DNA of 35,734 bases from a virus. The notes beneath the pieces were generated by a model. It was not told where the DNA came from. It saw only the letters and a list, made by a program, of their open reading frames with translations, and did not search any database. Below are positions 13,620-21,714 of this stretch, one piece after another. The first letter of the stretch is position 1. Every line of letters begins with the position of its first letter. The translations under genes and the position numbers were made by a program. Location of the stretch: the IMG/VR virus record IMGVR_UViG_3300009418_000052, positions 1-35,734 of that record; one strand, given 5' to 3'.

Positions 13620-14915
13620 TTAGTCTCTGGATTGGAGTTCCCACCTGTTTTTTCCATGTGATCTGTACCACTTAACCCTCTCTGGCATAGACTTATGGAG
13701 CCTCCGCAAGTATGTCTGGAGTGCCGTTGGGTAGTAAAGTAGCTTTTTTATCTGATCCTTGTAAATTGAGTCTCCAAATAGGGCTAATTCGAGGTCTTCT
13801 TGGCTTCCTTTCCACGATCCATTTTCTGGAATCACAATTATGTCCAACAACTCCATCAAACGGTTTTCGTGGGTCATTTCAGTCAGGATTTCGACCAGTT
13901 CAGGGTGTTGGAATGCCCGAATACCAAACCTTGACTCCTTATACTCTTTTGGAATCTCATATTTCTCCACAAACTGGATAAAACCCGGTATTTCGGCACG
14001 TAAACCGTCCCAAAAGTCAACCCTACCACGAGGACTGTCGGAATCCATTGGCATAACGGCCACGCCAACCTTTAAAAGCATGATTTTATCTTCGATAGAT
14101 TCTTCGAGGGGAGGCAGCATGATTAGATTTTCAGGTTCATCGTTGACGCTGATGGTGAGTCTCCATATTGGGTATAAGGTGAGTGCTTCCTTGTGTTTAC
14201 CGTGACAAGATTGGAGTGAGTTTACGCACATATCCTTGATTTTGGAACCAAAAACTCGTCTGGAGGGCATGTCAAAAAAAGGCACTTCATCGGCTATGCA
14301 AAGGTGTTCTGCTCCAAACAAATCCCCGTTAAATTCGCTCTTGCCAACCATGTAGCGGTATGGCTTTTCGGCCCGGCCTCCAAGCATTTCTGTAATTATG
14401 TCTTGAAATAGGTTCTTACCGGCGTTTCTAGGGCCAGCGAGGACTAGGGCTTGCCCCGGCATTGGAAATCCCTCTACAACGGCTTTACGGGCCATCTTGA
14501 GCCATCCATAAACCAGAGGTCGTTGGTCTATTTCCTCCCCCTTGAAAAGCTGATCCACTACGGACTGAATCATGGGGTATTTTTTGGATTTCCCTTTAAC
14601 GATGTTTGGGTCGCAAGTTACTAAAACTCTCCGGCCATTCATTAGGTAGCATCCGGTTTTGATCCCGGCCAATCTCCCGGCAAAAGCTACTGCCTTGCCA
14701 TAGGATACGTCTGCCACAAGTGAGTCGATGGGAGACATGTTTTCATCGTCGTTGGCCCGGCCTCGTAATCCCCATGATTTAAGGATTAGTTTTAGGGTTG
14801 TCTTGGTGTATGGCACGTATTCTCCAAACTCGTCTTGGACGTAGTATTTTTCTGATGGAGGATAGAACCAGATGGGTAGCTGGAGACGATGCTCCAGTTC
14901 AATTTTTTTAAACAT
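13620..14915 (-). CDS. Superfamily 3 replicative helicase
   Basis: The product has 431 residues. An SF3-type ATPase core is visible: Walker A GPRNAGKN (161-168), Walker B HLCIADE (204-210), and motif C RLTISVNDEPENL (252-264) with the sensor Asn258. The N-terminal 130 residues (IWFYPPSEKYYVQDEFGEYVPY...) resemble the helper region preceding D5/phage SF3 helicases. It lies 6 bases after the primase-like gene, so the two probably work as the primase-helicase at the fork in separate polypeptides. The C-terminus ends in a basic, helical region (ALQTYLRRLHKSMPERVKWY) likely to bind DNA. Confidence 0.85.
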   Translation of the reverse strand: MFKKIELEHRLQLPIWFYPPSEKYYVQDEFGEYVPYTKTTLKLILKSWGLRGRANDDENMSPIDSLVADVSYGKAVAFAGRLAGIKTGCYLMNGRRVLVTCDPNIVKGKSKKYPMIQSVVDQLFKGEEIDQRPLVYGWLKMARKAVVEGFPMPGQALVLAGPRNAGKNLFQDIITEMLGGRAEKPYRYMVGKSEFNGDLFGAEHLCIADEVPFFDMPSRRVFGSKIKDMCVNSLQSCHGKHKEALTLYPIWRLTISVNDEPENLIMLPPLEESIEDKIMLLKVGVAVMPMDSDSPRGRVDFWDGLRAEIPGFIQFVEKYEIPKEYKESRFGIRAFQHPELVEILTEMTHENRLMELLDIIVIPENGSWKGSQEDLELALFGDSIYKDQIKKLLYYPTALQTYLRRLHKSMPERVKWYRSHGKNRWELQSRD

Positions 14916-14921
14916 GGTGGG

Positions 14922-15776
14922 TTATTTAGGGGTGAAATATTTTGGATGGTTAAAATATAGGATGGGTTGGCGTTTGCCGTTTTCCCGTTTGCCGTCAGGC
15001 ATCCTTACAAACAAGGACTTATTCCAAGTGGCGGTGTCTGCTCCAAGTCTGGTTGCCTCCTTGAAGAAGGTTATCAGTTTTTCTTCTGGAATATCCTCAA
15101 CATGAAACCAACCGTGCAGGGATTTGTTACCAGAATGGACAACGAGTGTAACTGGAATTATTCGGTCGAGGTTGTGAAGGAATGCGGCATGGTCGGCATG
15201 TTCTCCCCTATCAAATTCCACGACCAGATATTTTCTTGGCCCGGTGTTGTCTAGGGTGTGTTGGCTTTTGTTTCCGTTTTGAGCTATGCCCCAAATACTG
15301 GACATTGGGGAAGGCACAATGAATTGTAGGCTTTCACATTTATCCTTAAAAAATTCTAGTGGAGCGGTTCTAAAATCGCTTTGACTTGCTCCACAACAAA
15401 CGAGGGAATCTTCTTCAAACAAAAGTTTTAAAGCCCCAAAGCAATCAATTTCCTCCGCTCTGGTCACAGTCAAACGATTCAACAAGGCTTTACGTAAACC
15501 CTGCATTGGAACAACCCGTTTTATGAAGGCAATGTAATCATCGTCTGGCTTGTCCCATTTGGGACGTTTGATTAGCCCGGTTTTTTTGATTGAGTCGTAG
15601 GCATTGTGGACTTCGTTTATCTGTAAGGCACGTGTGGCATTTGCATCGCAGAATTTTTCAGCCCCATCAACCTCAATCCCCGCATCAATGAACACACAAC
15701 AAACGTGGTATATCCATTTGTGGACTCCCTCACCTGAATCGGGGCATGGACTAATTGGCAGGTTCAGAGTGTTCAT
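14922..15776 (-). CDS. Archaeo-eukaryotic-type primase (prim-pol)
   Basis: The ATG at 15776 gives 284 residues; longer starts at 15809 or 15812 extend further into the previous gene. The catalytic signature is in the C-terminal third: YLVVEFDRG (183-191), then VVHSGNKSLHGWFHV (212-226) with the active-site His, then RMPDGKRENGKRQ (258-270). These correspond to the hhDhD/E, sxH and hhD-type motifs of the AEP superfamily, the first motif having one clear Asp. The N-terminal half is helical and Cys-containing, perhaps an accessory domain. It would lay primers for the family A polymerase encoded nearby. Confidence 0.7.
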   Translation of the reverse strand: MNTLNLPISPCPDSGEGVHKWIYHVCCVFIDAGIEVDGAEKFCDANATRALQINEVHNAYDSIKKTGLIKRPKWDKPDDDYIAFIKRVVPMQGLRKALLNRLTVTRAEEIDCFGALKLLFEEDSLVCCGASQSDFRTAPLEFFKDKCESLQFIVPSPMSSIWGIAQNGNKSQHTLDNTGPRKYLVVEFDRGEHADHAAFLHNLDRIIPVTLVVHSGNKSLHGWFHVEDIPEEKLITFFKEATRLGADTATWNKSLFVRMPDGKRENGKRQPILYFNHPKYFTPK

Positions 15777-16089
15777 TTTGGTGGGTTGAATGGAGGATTC
15801 CACAATCATCACGCCTACCGCTAACTGTTATCAGATCGGCCTGTTTCAATTCAGAAATTCTGCCGCTTATGCAGTTAAGTCTTCGATTCATTTGTTCAGC
15901 TATTTCTTTGGAGATAATACCGCTTGAACGTTTAATGATTTCATAAACTTTCGCTCTATCTCGCTGTTTAATAATTGATGGTGGATTTGCCGCCATGCTC
16001 TCTATATTACCTCGGTGTCTTTTTTGGCATATATCATCTAATACGTTGAACTCGTGCATCAGCGTGGTGTGTTTGGTTTTGTTATCCAT
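15751..16089 (-). CDS. Winged-helix DNA-binding protein
   Basis: The product has 112 residues. After a polar N-terminal 40 residues comes RAKVYEIIKRSSGIISKEIAEQMNRRLNCISGRISELKQADLITVSG, the helix, recognition helix and wing of a MarR/GntR-like winged-helix domain. The end is His- and Asp-containing and polar. It overlaps the primase gene by 26 bases and follows the polymerase gene, so it may be an origin-binding or regulatory protein for the replication module. Such short wHTH proteins are common in phage replication operons; the target is unknown. Confidence 0.7.
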   Translation of the reverse strand: MDNKTKHTTLMHEFNVLDDICQKRHRGNIESMAANPPSIIKQRDRAKVYEIIKRSSGIISKEIAEQMNRRLNCISGRISELKQADLITVSGRRDDCGILHSTHQNEHSEPAN

Positions 16090-16114
16090 TTCAAGTCTTC
16101 CTTTCTATTATGGT

Positions 16115-17887
16115 TTATTTTGTGTAGTGTTTTGCTTCTATTGCTTCAGCGGCAATTGGACAACCCTCCAGCCATTCGGGGGTGATGGACATTAGGTTTT
16201 CTATTTCCTGTTTTGCGTCCTTGTCTTCCTCGTCAACCTCTACAATAAATTCATCGTGGACAGTCCATATTATGTTGAACCCGGCTTTCAGTATTCGGTA
16301 ATAGCAGTCTGCGAATACATCTCTGGCTGTGGCTTGGACTATGTTTTCACATAACTTACCCCCGTAGAAATTTCTTGGTGCTGCCCCTCTAGTTATGGAG
16401 GCAAAGTGTTGTGGAAATTCTGCATTTGTATCGTGGCACTTGCAGCTGAAGTATGAAATCCATCTTCCACTAGGCAGTTGCAGTCGGTTGTCCTGTCCAA
16501 TGTCTGCCATGAATGCCTTCTGCCGTCTTCTCCAAAAATCCACGACCATCTGGTTTGATTTCCGATAATCCCTGACAATCTTCTTGGCCTCAATGTCGGT
16601 CATGTCCACTCCCCAATTTTTAGCGACTGCCCTGAACTTTTTAGCCCCGCATCCGTATCCCAATCCAAGTACCCTTACCTTGGCTAGTTGTCTGGTTTGC
16701 TTGTCAACTGTTTTGGCATCTGGAGGTAGCATTGTAGTTAGTGCGTGGGCTTCGTATAAATCCTTACCGTCCCGTATAAATTCTAATAGTTCGGCATCAC
16801 CGCATAACCAAGCTAGGCATCTAGGTTCAATCTGCGCTAGGTCAGCAAGTATAAATTTTTTACCGGCCCGTGGAATGAACATCTCCCTGACGTTTATTCC
16901 GAAAATATCTCCCCTTGGAATGTTTTGGAGATTTACTCGTGTATCTCCGCTCCATCTTCCGGTTAGGTTGGCCCCGAAATATTTCAAATTAAATGGGAGG
17001 ATTCCATCCCCCACTAAATTACTGGAAGTTCTACGGTCTATGGTTTCTAACAACCTGACCAATCTGTTAGCTGACCTCCAGTTTCGCAAGGATGCAACGA
17101 TGGGGTATTTTTCGGCATATTCGGCTTCCCATCTGTCGCAGTCTTCATTGCCCATTGCGGTGCTTTTCGGAGCGGGTATTCCTTCCTTGGCACAAAAGGC
17201 TTTTAGCTGTAGCGGTGAAGTGGGTGGAGCATCCTTTGCCCAAGGGATTTTAGTTTCAGCCCTGTCCTTTTGCACCATCAGATCGACTAGCCCATTTCTC
17301 AGGGCATCTATATTGATCCTGACACCGTTGAAGCCGCTTTCCATTGTGTGCCGGGCAATGGTTCTTTCGTGAGTTGGCCAATGGGGGGCATAGGTTTCCC
17401 ATAATTTTAAGCATAACTTGGAGTCGTTAAGGGCGTAGTAGATTAGTTGGCCGGTTTCCTCCCCGTTCAACGATTCAAATTTTCGTCCCTTCATTTTATC
17501 TCGAACAGTTTTGTCAGGCTTCACTCCAAACATTTGTTCGCTTGCCCCGGCAAGGTTTCGTGGGGCTTGGATATAAACGGCTAGGTTTGCTGTGCAATCC
17601 CATGCGGGTTTTATTCTGCTAGGGATTAGTCCTTTAATTTGGCATCCCCTAAACACGGTTGAATCAAACCCGGCATTGTGGGCTATAAAATGGGGGGAAT
17701 CTGAAACCTGATCCCAAGGTGCTTTACTTGGATGACCTACAAACTCAATTCCATCTCCAAGCATGGAAACCAAATAGGGATCGAATTCCTCATGGGCAAC
17801 ATATCCCTGATTACCCAAATCCCTTACAGAATAATCCTTACTGTAATAGGTTTCAAAATCTATTGCTATTGTGGTATATGGACTCAT
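16115..17887 (-). CDS. Family A DNA polymerase with 3'-5' exonuclease
   Basis: The ATG at 17887 overlaps the previous stop (TAATG), giving 590 residues; an upstream frame extension to 17944 overlaps that gene and is rejected. The exonuclease is complete: DFE (10-12), HNAGFD (70-75) and YALND (151-155). The polymerase has GRWSGDTRVNLQNIPR (310-325), motif A FILADLAQIEPR (345-356, Asp349), motif B R399-QLA-K403-VRV-L407-GLG-Y411-G, and motif C VHDE (543-546). No 5' nuclease domain is present. Motif A reads DLAQIEPR instead of DYSQIELR, and the residue at the E. coli Phe762 position is Leu407. It is the replicative polymerase of the phage. Confidence 0.95.
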   Translation of the reverse strand: MSPYTTIAIDFETYYSKDYSVRDLGNQGYVAHEEFDPYLVSMLGDGIEFVGHPSKAPWDQVSDSPHFIAHNAGFDSTVFRGCQIKGLIPSRIKPAWDCTANLAVYIQAPRNLAGASEQMFGVKPDKTVRDKMKGRKFESLNGEETGQLIYYALNDSKLCLKLWETYAPHWPTHERTIARHTMESGFNGVRINIDALRNGLVDLMVQKDRAETKIPWAKDAPPTSPLQLKAFCAKEGIPAPKSTAMGNEDCDRWEAEYAEKYPIVASLRNWRSANRLVRLLETIDRRTSSNLVGDGILPFNLKYFGANLTGRWSGDTRVNLQNIPRGDIFGINVREMFIPRAGKKFILADLAQIEPRCLAWLCGDAELLEFIRDGKDLYEAHALTTMLPPDAKTVDKQTRQLAKVRVLGLGYGCGAKKFRAVAKNWGVDMTDIEAKKIVRDYRKSNQMVVDFWRRRQKAFMADIGQDNRLQLPSGRWISYFSCKCHDTNAEFPQHFASITRGAAPRNFYGGKLCENIVQATARDVFADCYYRILKAGFNIIWTVHDEFIVEVDEEDKDAKQEIENLMSITPEWLEGCPIAAEAIEAKHYTK

Positions 17888-18153
17888 TAAATATATTTCC
17901 TCACGGTTGTTTGCATTTGCTGTTCTCTTGCCCATCGCACCCATTTTCTAGGTGCTCCATATCTTTTTTTGATTTCTTTAATTCGTCTGTTTTTATGGGG
18001 GAAAGCAGTTCTGTAATTCATCGTCCGACTTTCGTGCCTTCCAACTTCATCAGTTGATAATCCATGTTTAATAGCAAACCGTTTAAAGGCCAGATTGATT
18101 GCCATGCTATTGGTAATGGTTTCATCTGAAATTGTAACTTGGTTTATGTTCAT
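17887..18153 (-). CDS. Small basic protein, unknown
   Basis: The product has 88 residues, basic in its second half (HKNRRIKEIKKRYGAPRKWVRWAREQQ), with a helical N-terminal half (SMAINLAFKRFAIKHGLSTDEVGRH). Start and stop overlap the neighbouring genes by TAATG on each side, so it belongs to the same coupled message as the polymerase. The basic helix suggests nucleic-acid binding. No family is recognised. Confidence 0.55.
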   Translation of the reverse strand: MNINQVTISDETITNSMAINLAFKRFAIKHGLSTDEVGRHESRTMNYRTAFPHKNRRIKEIKKRYGAPRKWVRWAREQQMQTTVRKYI

Positions 18154-18443
18154 TAATATGCTTTTAAAATATCACGAATTTCTTCATCTATGGAGGTATC
18201 CATTGGAGGTAATACCTGTAAAGGTTTTATCCAATCCCACCATTTTAAATGTACTTTGTGGGCATAGTGATATTTGCGGTGTTCATCGCTTATGCCGTGC
18301 CTTTCCAGTTGGGCAATTTTTCTTTGACGTTCTGTAAGCCGTATTGCACGAGTAACGTCAGGTTCCCGTTGGTGATTAGCATGTATAAAGCTAAACCAAT
18401 GCCAACTGTTATTACGTCTTTTGTCTGTGTTTGGTTTTTTCAT
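18153..18443 (-). CDS. Small His/Trp-rich protein, unknown
   Basis: The product has 96 residues. The opening is strongly basic (MKKPNTDKRRNNSWHWF), with unusual His and Trp content (WHWFSFIHANH, HRKYHYAHKVHLKWWDW) and an acidic C-terminus (DTSIDEEIRDILKAY). No strong ribosome site is seen; the start follows a T6A6 run. It overlaps the next gene by TAATG. Metal or DNA binding is possible from the composition, but no motif is recognised. Confidence 0.5.
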   Translation of the reverse strand: MKKPNTDKRRNNSWHWFSFIHANHQREPDVTRAIRLTERQRKIAQLERHGISDEHRKYHYAHKVHLKWWDWIKPLQVLPPMDTSIDEEIRDILKAY

Positions 18444-18468
18444 TTTTTAAAAAAGGGGGCGATCAATG

Positions 18469-18580
18469 AAGGAAGTAGTACCAACTACAAGAATAAACTT
18501 CCTTGCTGCATCTTAATAGCAGTCTGTACCCACAAGGAGAGGGAACGAGAGGGTAACCCACCAAGAAACCCCCCGTTCCC
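18469..18580 (-). other. Intergenic region with two perfect inverted repeats
   Basis: The 143-base gap 18444-18586 between the SSB-like gene and the 96-residue gene carries two stems. GGGAACG/CGTTCCC (18541-18547 with 18574-18580) starts six bases after the upstream stop codon. AAGGAAGT/ACTTCCTT (18469-18476 with 18497-18504) can also refold through GTAG/CTAC. Neither is followed at once by a T run, so they look more like attenuator, processing or translation-control hairpins than terminators. Confidence 0.45.
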
Positions 18581-18586
18581 AACTAC

Positions 18587-19291
18587 TTATCGTGACAATT
18601 GCCTAACCCAAGTAGCAAACTCTTCGCTATTTCGGCCTCCAGTTTTAATAACCGGAACGAACACCTTGTTTTTACCCAAGGTTTCCCGCTTGCTGGTCAG
18701 TTCCCAACTGCCGTACTCCAATCCCTTTTTGAGATTGTACGCGGCAGCGGTCATTATGACCCGTCCAGCCCGTCTGTATGCCGTGTTCCGCATTGTCCAT
18801 AGGGCAATTGCGTATTGTGTATCGGCATATTCAAACGGGAAGTGAGATTCATCCTCTCCACGAAGAATGCAAGTAGCAACACCGACAGGACTCCATGTAG
18901 GTGGAACGTCCTTGCTCCATTCAGTAGTGCCTCCCTTTTCGGCAACTTCCTTTAGAGTTTTGGCATTGTCCGGCATTTGCTCACTACCATATTCGAGGTT
19001 TTCGATGTAGTATTTGTGCCAATGAGCAATGGTTAAAATTACTGGAGTTTCACCATCACTAATTGCGTGTTCATTGTTGAGGACGAAAGACCCCGGTGAG
19101 AATAACTCACCAAGATCACCGACTTGCTGAACCAACTTCAATGATGGAATCTGCAAATCACTTCTGCAAATTTCACCGCTGACGCTTTCAGCATTGACTT
19201 CTATTGTACCGACAGGCATTGCGGGAGCAACCACCACTTCGGTTGATGTTTCGTTTTCCATGTTTTTTGTTTCTTTATTAGTAGCACTCAT
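18587..19291 (-). CDS. Probable single-stranded DNA-binding / recombination helper
   Basis: The product has 234 residues. An acidic, low-complexity N-terminus of about 40 residues precedes a beta-rich core (ICRSDLQIPSLKLVQQVGDLGELFSPGSFVLNN, then ETPVILTIAHWHKYYIENLEY) with many aromatic residues. The end is basic. Similar proteins sit beside RecB-like nucleases and family A polymerases in many phages and are usually assigned as single-stranded DNA-binding proteins. It overlaps the nuclease gene by 4 bases (ATGA), which supports a joint role in replication or recombination. The OB-fold call is inferred from context and composition, not from a firm motif. Confidence 0.45.
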   Translation of the reverse strand: MSATNKETKNMENETSTEVVVAPAMPVGTIEVNAESVSGEICRSDLQIPSLKLVQQVGDLGELFSPGSFVLNNEHAISDGETPVILTIAHWHKYYIENLEYGSEQMPDNAKTLKEVAEKGGTTEWSKDVPPTWSPVGVATCILRGEDESHFPFEYADTQYAIALWTMRNTAYRRAGRVIMTAAAYNLKKGLEYGSWELTSKRETLGKNKVFVPVIKTGGRNSEEFATWVRQLSR

Positions 19292-20376
19292 GTTTTTCCT
19301 ATATATGGTATTTCTTCTCCACGCTTGATGATTCCAGCACTCGCTAAATCACCAAGAATGGAAGCGGCATACTTCGCTTTTTCACCCCTTGGAGCTTTGT
19401 CTTTAACAGCCTTTTCAAGTTCTGTTATTGATATACTACAAGCCGGTAAAAATTCTCCTAATTCCAATGTGCCTTCTAAAGCGGCCCATGCCTCTAGAAT
19501 TTGCTTTATTCTTCGACTACCCTGTCTGACCTTTAATTCGTAGCCGGGTATTTCCTCCCCGTCTAACGCCATTTCTAATGCCCTAACTTTCACGCTCTTA
19601 CTAAACCGTTCCATGATGGCAGCTAACTGGAGAGCTTTGCTCATGTCAGAAGGGCTGGTCAGGGCATTTAGGTTTGGTTCTATTGGGATGGGCAAACCTT
19701 CAAATCTTTCCGCAACTTCAATGGCGGTATTAACAACGTCAGGGCAAGTGGCTTTAGCTCCACAATAAACACAAACAGTTGGGCTAGGGCAATTTCTTTC
19801 CCCATCACTACTGGCTTTCCTGATTATCTCCTTAAATTCCTCCACCCAACCAAAAACTTCATCAACGTCCCAAATGTGAGTTAAATGTTCATCCCTGTTT
19901 GGAATTAAAAAGTGAAACTCAATCGTTTTGGGTTCAAACTCAAAGGCTGCTCCAAGGACGTAGGCTCTGGCTTGGTAGTTCTCCTTTGGAGTATCAATTG
20001 ATCCTTTGCCAAATTTGTAGTCAAACATGGCAACTCTATCCCCCAACTTGATAACCAAATCACAAGTACCCCAAGTGCAGTCTGGAATGGCTACCTTTTT
20101 CTCTATGTGAATGTCCCTGCCTTTTGCCTGACGTATGAAAGGTTCGATGACTTTCATGCACCAACCCAATTCAGATTGGTCTTCCTTGGTATAGTCTTCC
20201 AGAGCAAAATCATCCACCCTTCCGGCAATGTAGCTTGCGTATTTCTCCATTATGGCATGGAGGCGTGTACCCCTGTCGGCAGCGTAGGTGTTGGAATCAG
20301 GATCGTTGATCCAGTTGGGGCAAGCTGCCTTGTACTTTAGTTGGGAGGGGGAGTGTTTTGCGTGAGTCGTAGGCAT
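19288..20376 (-). CDS. RecB/Cas4-like PD-(D/E)XK nuclease
   Basis: The ATG at 20376 (MPTTHAKHSPSQL) gives 362 residues; a longer frame to 20445 overlaps the previous gene more deeply. Nuclease motifs are His40 (GTRLHAIME), Glu92, Asp106 in TWGTCDLVI, and Asp119-Tyr-Lys121 (MFDYKFGKG). Cys19 plus C202-x2-C205-x5-C211 matches the Fe-S layout of Cas4/AddB nucleases, one N-terminal Cys and three C-terminal ones. An extra C196 is present. Such DUF2800-like phage proteins act as exonucleases in replication or recombination. The last 140 residues are helical and may bind a partner. Confidence 0.8.
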   Translation of the reverse strand: MPTTHAKHSPSQLKYKAACPNWINDPDSNTYAADRGTRLHAIMEKYASYIAGRVDDFALEDYTKEDQSELGWCMKVIEPFIRQAKGRDIHIEKKVAIPDCTWGTCDLVIKLGDRVAMFDYKFGKGSIDTPKENYQARAYVLGAAFEFEPKTIEFHFLIPNRDEHLTHIWDVDEVFGWVEEFKEIIRKASSDGERNCPSPTVCVYCGAKATCPDVVNTAIEVAERFEGLPIPIEPNLNALTSPSDMSKALQLAAIMERFSKSVKVRALEMALDGEEIPGYELKVRQGSRRIKQILEAWAALEGTLELGEFLPACSISITELEKAVKDKAPRGEKAKYAASILGDLASAGIIKRGEEIPYIGKT

Positions 20377-20684
20377 ATTAGGTTGTTTATTTCGGTTAGT
20401 TTTTCTTTTGTTATAAAGTAGCCGGGTAATCTGAATATGAACCAACCAAGAACGATACCGGCATTATATTTTTCGCAGTCCTTGATAAAGCCAACTGGAC
20501 GAGTGTGGCGACTCTGATCCCAAATGCCTCCTTCGATCTCAATGGCGATCCAAGTTTTTGGATGGGCAAAGTCGAATCGCCACTTTCGTTCGGGATGAAA
20601 TTTAAGTTCTTCAACGAGTTCTTGGCCCTTAATTTTCTTCCAGATTGTTAGAAACCTTGTCTCTAGTTGACTTCGATTTCTCAT
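20337..20684 (-). CDS. Small endonuclease, Vsr/DUF559-like
   Basis: The product has 115 residues. It has the compact PD-(D/E)XK pattern: KWRFDFAHPKTWIAIEIEGGIW with Asp38, Glu49 and Glu51, then SRHTRPVGFIKDCEKYNAGIVLGWFIFRL. This is typical of short phage nucleases related to very-short-patch-repair and DUF559 enzymes. It probably cuts branched or host DNA during replication. The reading frame overlaps the next nuclease by 40 bases and the upstream gene by 56 bases, which points to tight packing of this cluster. Confidence 0.75.
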   Translation of the reverse strand: MRNRSQLETRFLTIWKKIKGQELVEELKFHPERKWRFDFAHPKTWIAIEIEGGIWDQSRHTRPVGFIKDCEKYNAGIVLGWFIFRLPGYFITKEKLTEINNLICLRLTQNTPPPN

Positions 20685-20829
20685 TTGTTTTAAATCCTAG
20701 TTTGAAGAGTTCGGAGTAAAAGACTTTTAATCTTGATCCGTTTTTCTTTAGCTGTGCCAGATAGCTTGTCCTGACTTTTTCCCTTAAAGAAAGGGGTATT
20801 TCGATGGTTATTAGAACATTTCTACCCAT
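20629..20829 (-). CDS. Ribbon-helix-helix-like small protein
   Basis: The ATG at 20829 gives 66 residues; a TTG at 20871 would add 14. VLITIEIPLSLREKVRTSYLAQLKKNGSRLKVFYSELFKLGF has the strand, helix, turn and helix arrangement of Arc/MetJ-type DNA-binding proteins, with basic residues at helix ends and a polar tail. It could repress the nuclease operon. It overlaps the nuclease gene by 56 bases, and no ribosome site is clear. The RHH assignment is from pattern only. Confidence 0.45.
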   Translation of the reverse strand: MGRNVLITIEIPLSLREKVRTSYLAQLKKNGSRLKVFYSELFKLGFKTNEKSKSTRDKVSNNLEEN

Positions 20830-20902
20830 GTCAGAGGTCAGGTTCTCATGGGCAGAATCGGCTGTCAACAAATATTTTAAATTTTTTTTCTCAAACGGTG
20901 GA

Positions 20903-21694
20903 CTACTCGGTGATTATCATTGGGGGCAGATACTCATTAGACTTTTTTGTGTCTTTTGTAGCGGCTCTCTTCTCGTACTCTTTGGCGTATTTCCATATTT
21001 CTTTCTGTTTCTTTTTCCATATTTCTTCTTCAGCTTCAACGTCTGCTTTCCAGAATTTTCGGCCCTTTTTCTCACCGTAAAGGTCGATGAGTTTTTGTTG
21101 ATGGATAGGATTGTATACAACACTATCTGGTTGAGTATTCGATAAGTACTCCTTAAAAGAAGGAACTTTTTTACCTTCTGAACGGAAGAAATTATAAGAC
21201 ACTTGGCCAGAAAGTTCGTTTTCCTGACGTTCTTCAGTCATGGCCAGTTCTGGTTTGGGTTGTCCTTTTAACCCCATCTTTTTTAATGAGGTTTTGTGAC
21301 CTCGCACGGGACGGCTACCCGAAGTCCAAGCTAACCATTCTGCCCCAAGTCCAAAATCAGGTCGTGTGGGGTCATATTTATCCCCCCGTTTCATCTCGAC
21401 CGGCCAAGGCGTACTTACTGATGGGGCAGCAACATTCTTTTTCCACGGGCCGATTCGTTTAAGACGATTCTTTTCGATTGATTCTTCTTGCGAGAAATTA
21501 ACAGTAAAACTTCCATCGGGATTCCGCTTAAACTCAGGGCCGGGAGTTTTGTCGGGGCCAAAAGTTCTATCAGGGTTCCAGCTTTCTTCAACCAGTTGTT
21601 GGAAGTTTCTTAAAGTTTCCAGTTTTATCTCTTGATGAAGATTGTTGGAAGGTTCCCTAACTTTTTTCTTTCTTTTTTTACTCTTAATTGGCAT
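20903..21694 (-). CDS. Virion-associated protein downstream of giant gene, unknown
   Basis: The product has 263 residues. The N-terminus is extremely basic (MPIKSKKRKKKVREPS), followed by helical and proline-rich segments (PDRTFGPDKTPGPEFKRNPDG) and a Lys/Glu-rich C-terminal coiled coil (AEEEIWKKKQKEIWKYAKEYEKR). GAGAGG lies 8 bases before the start. It lies 20 bases after the giant virion gene, and its KVREPS-NL motif also occurs in the 550-residue protein on the other side of that gene. A role with the internal virion proteins is inferred. No family is recognised. Confidence 0.5.
   Translation of the reverse strand: MPIKSKKRKKKVREPSNNLHQEIKLETLRNFQQLVEESWNPDRTFGPDKTPGPEFKRNPDGSFTVNFSQEESIEKNRLKRIGPWKKNVAAPSVSTPWPVEMKRGDKYDPTRPDFGLGAEWLAWTSGSRPVRGHKTSLKKMGLKGQPKPELAMTEERQENELSGQVSYNFFRSEGKKVPSFKEYLSNTQPDSVVYNPIHQQKLIDLYGEKKGRKFWKADVEAEEEIWKKKQKEIWKYAKEYEKRAATKDTKKSNEYLPPMIITE
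21637..21666. repeat. 30-base interspersed repeat, copy 1
   Basis: This block lies inside the 263-residue gene and matches copy 2 (28428-28457) at 29 of 30 bases. On the coding strand it includes GTTAGGGAACCTTCC and encodes KVREPSNN. Confidence 0.8.
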
Positions 21695-21714
21695 ATAAAA
21701 CCTCTCGCTGGAAA

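Noticed and set aside
13473-13661. 62-codon plus-strand frame in the structured gap
   Set aside because: It crosses both the inverted repeat and the end of the helicase gene, with no ribosome site; a chance frame.
20863-20868. TTGACA as a -35 box before the ribbon-helix-helix gene
   Set aside because: No acceptable -10 sequence lies 16-18 bases downstream.
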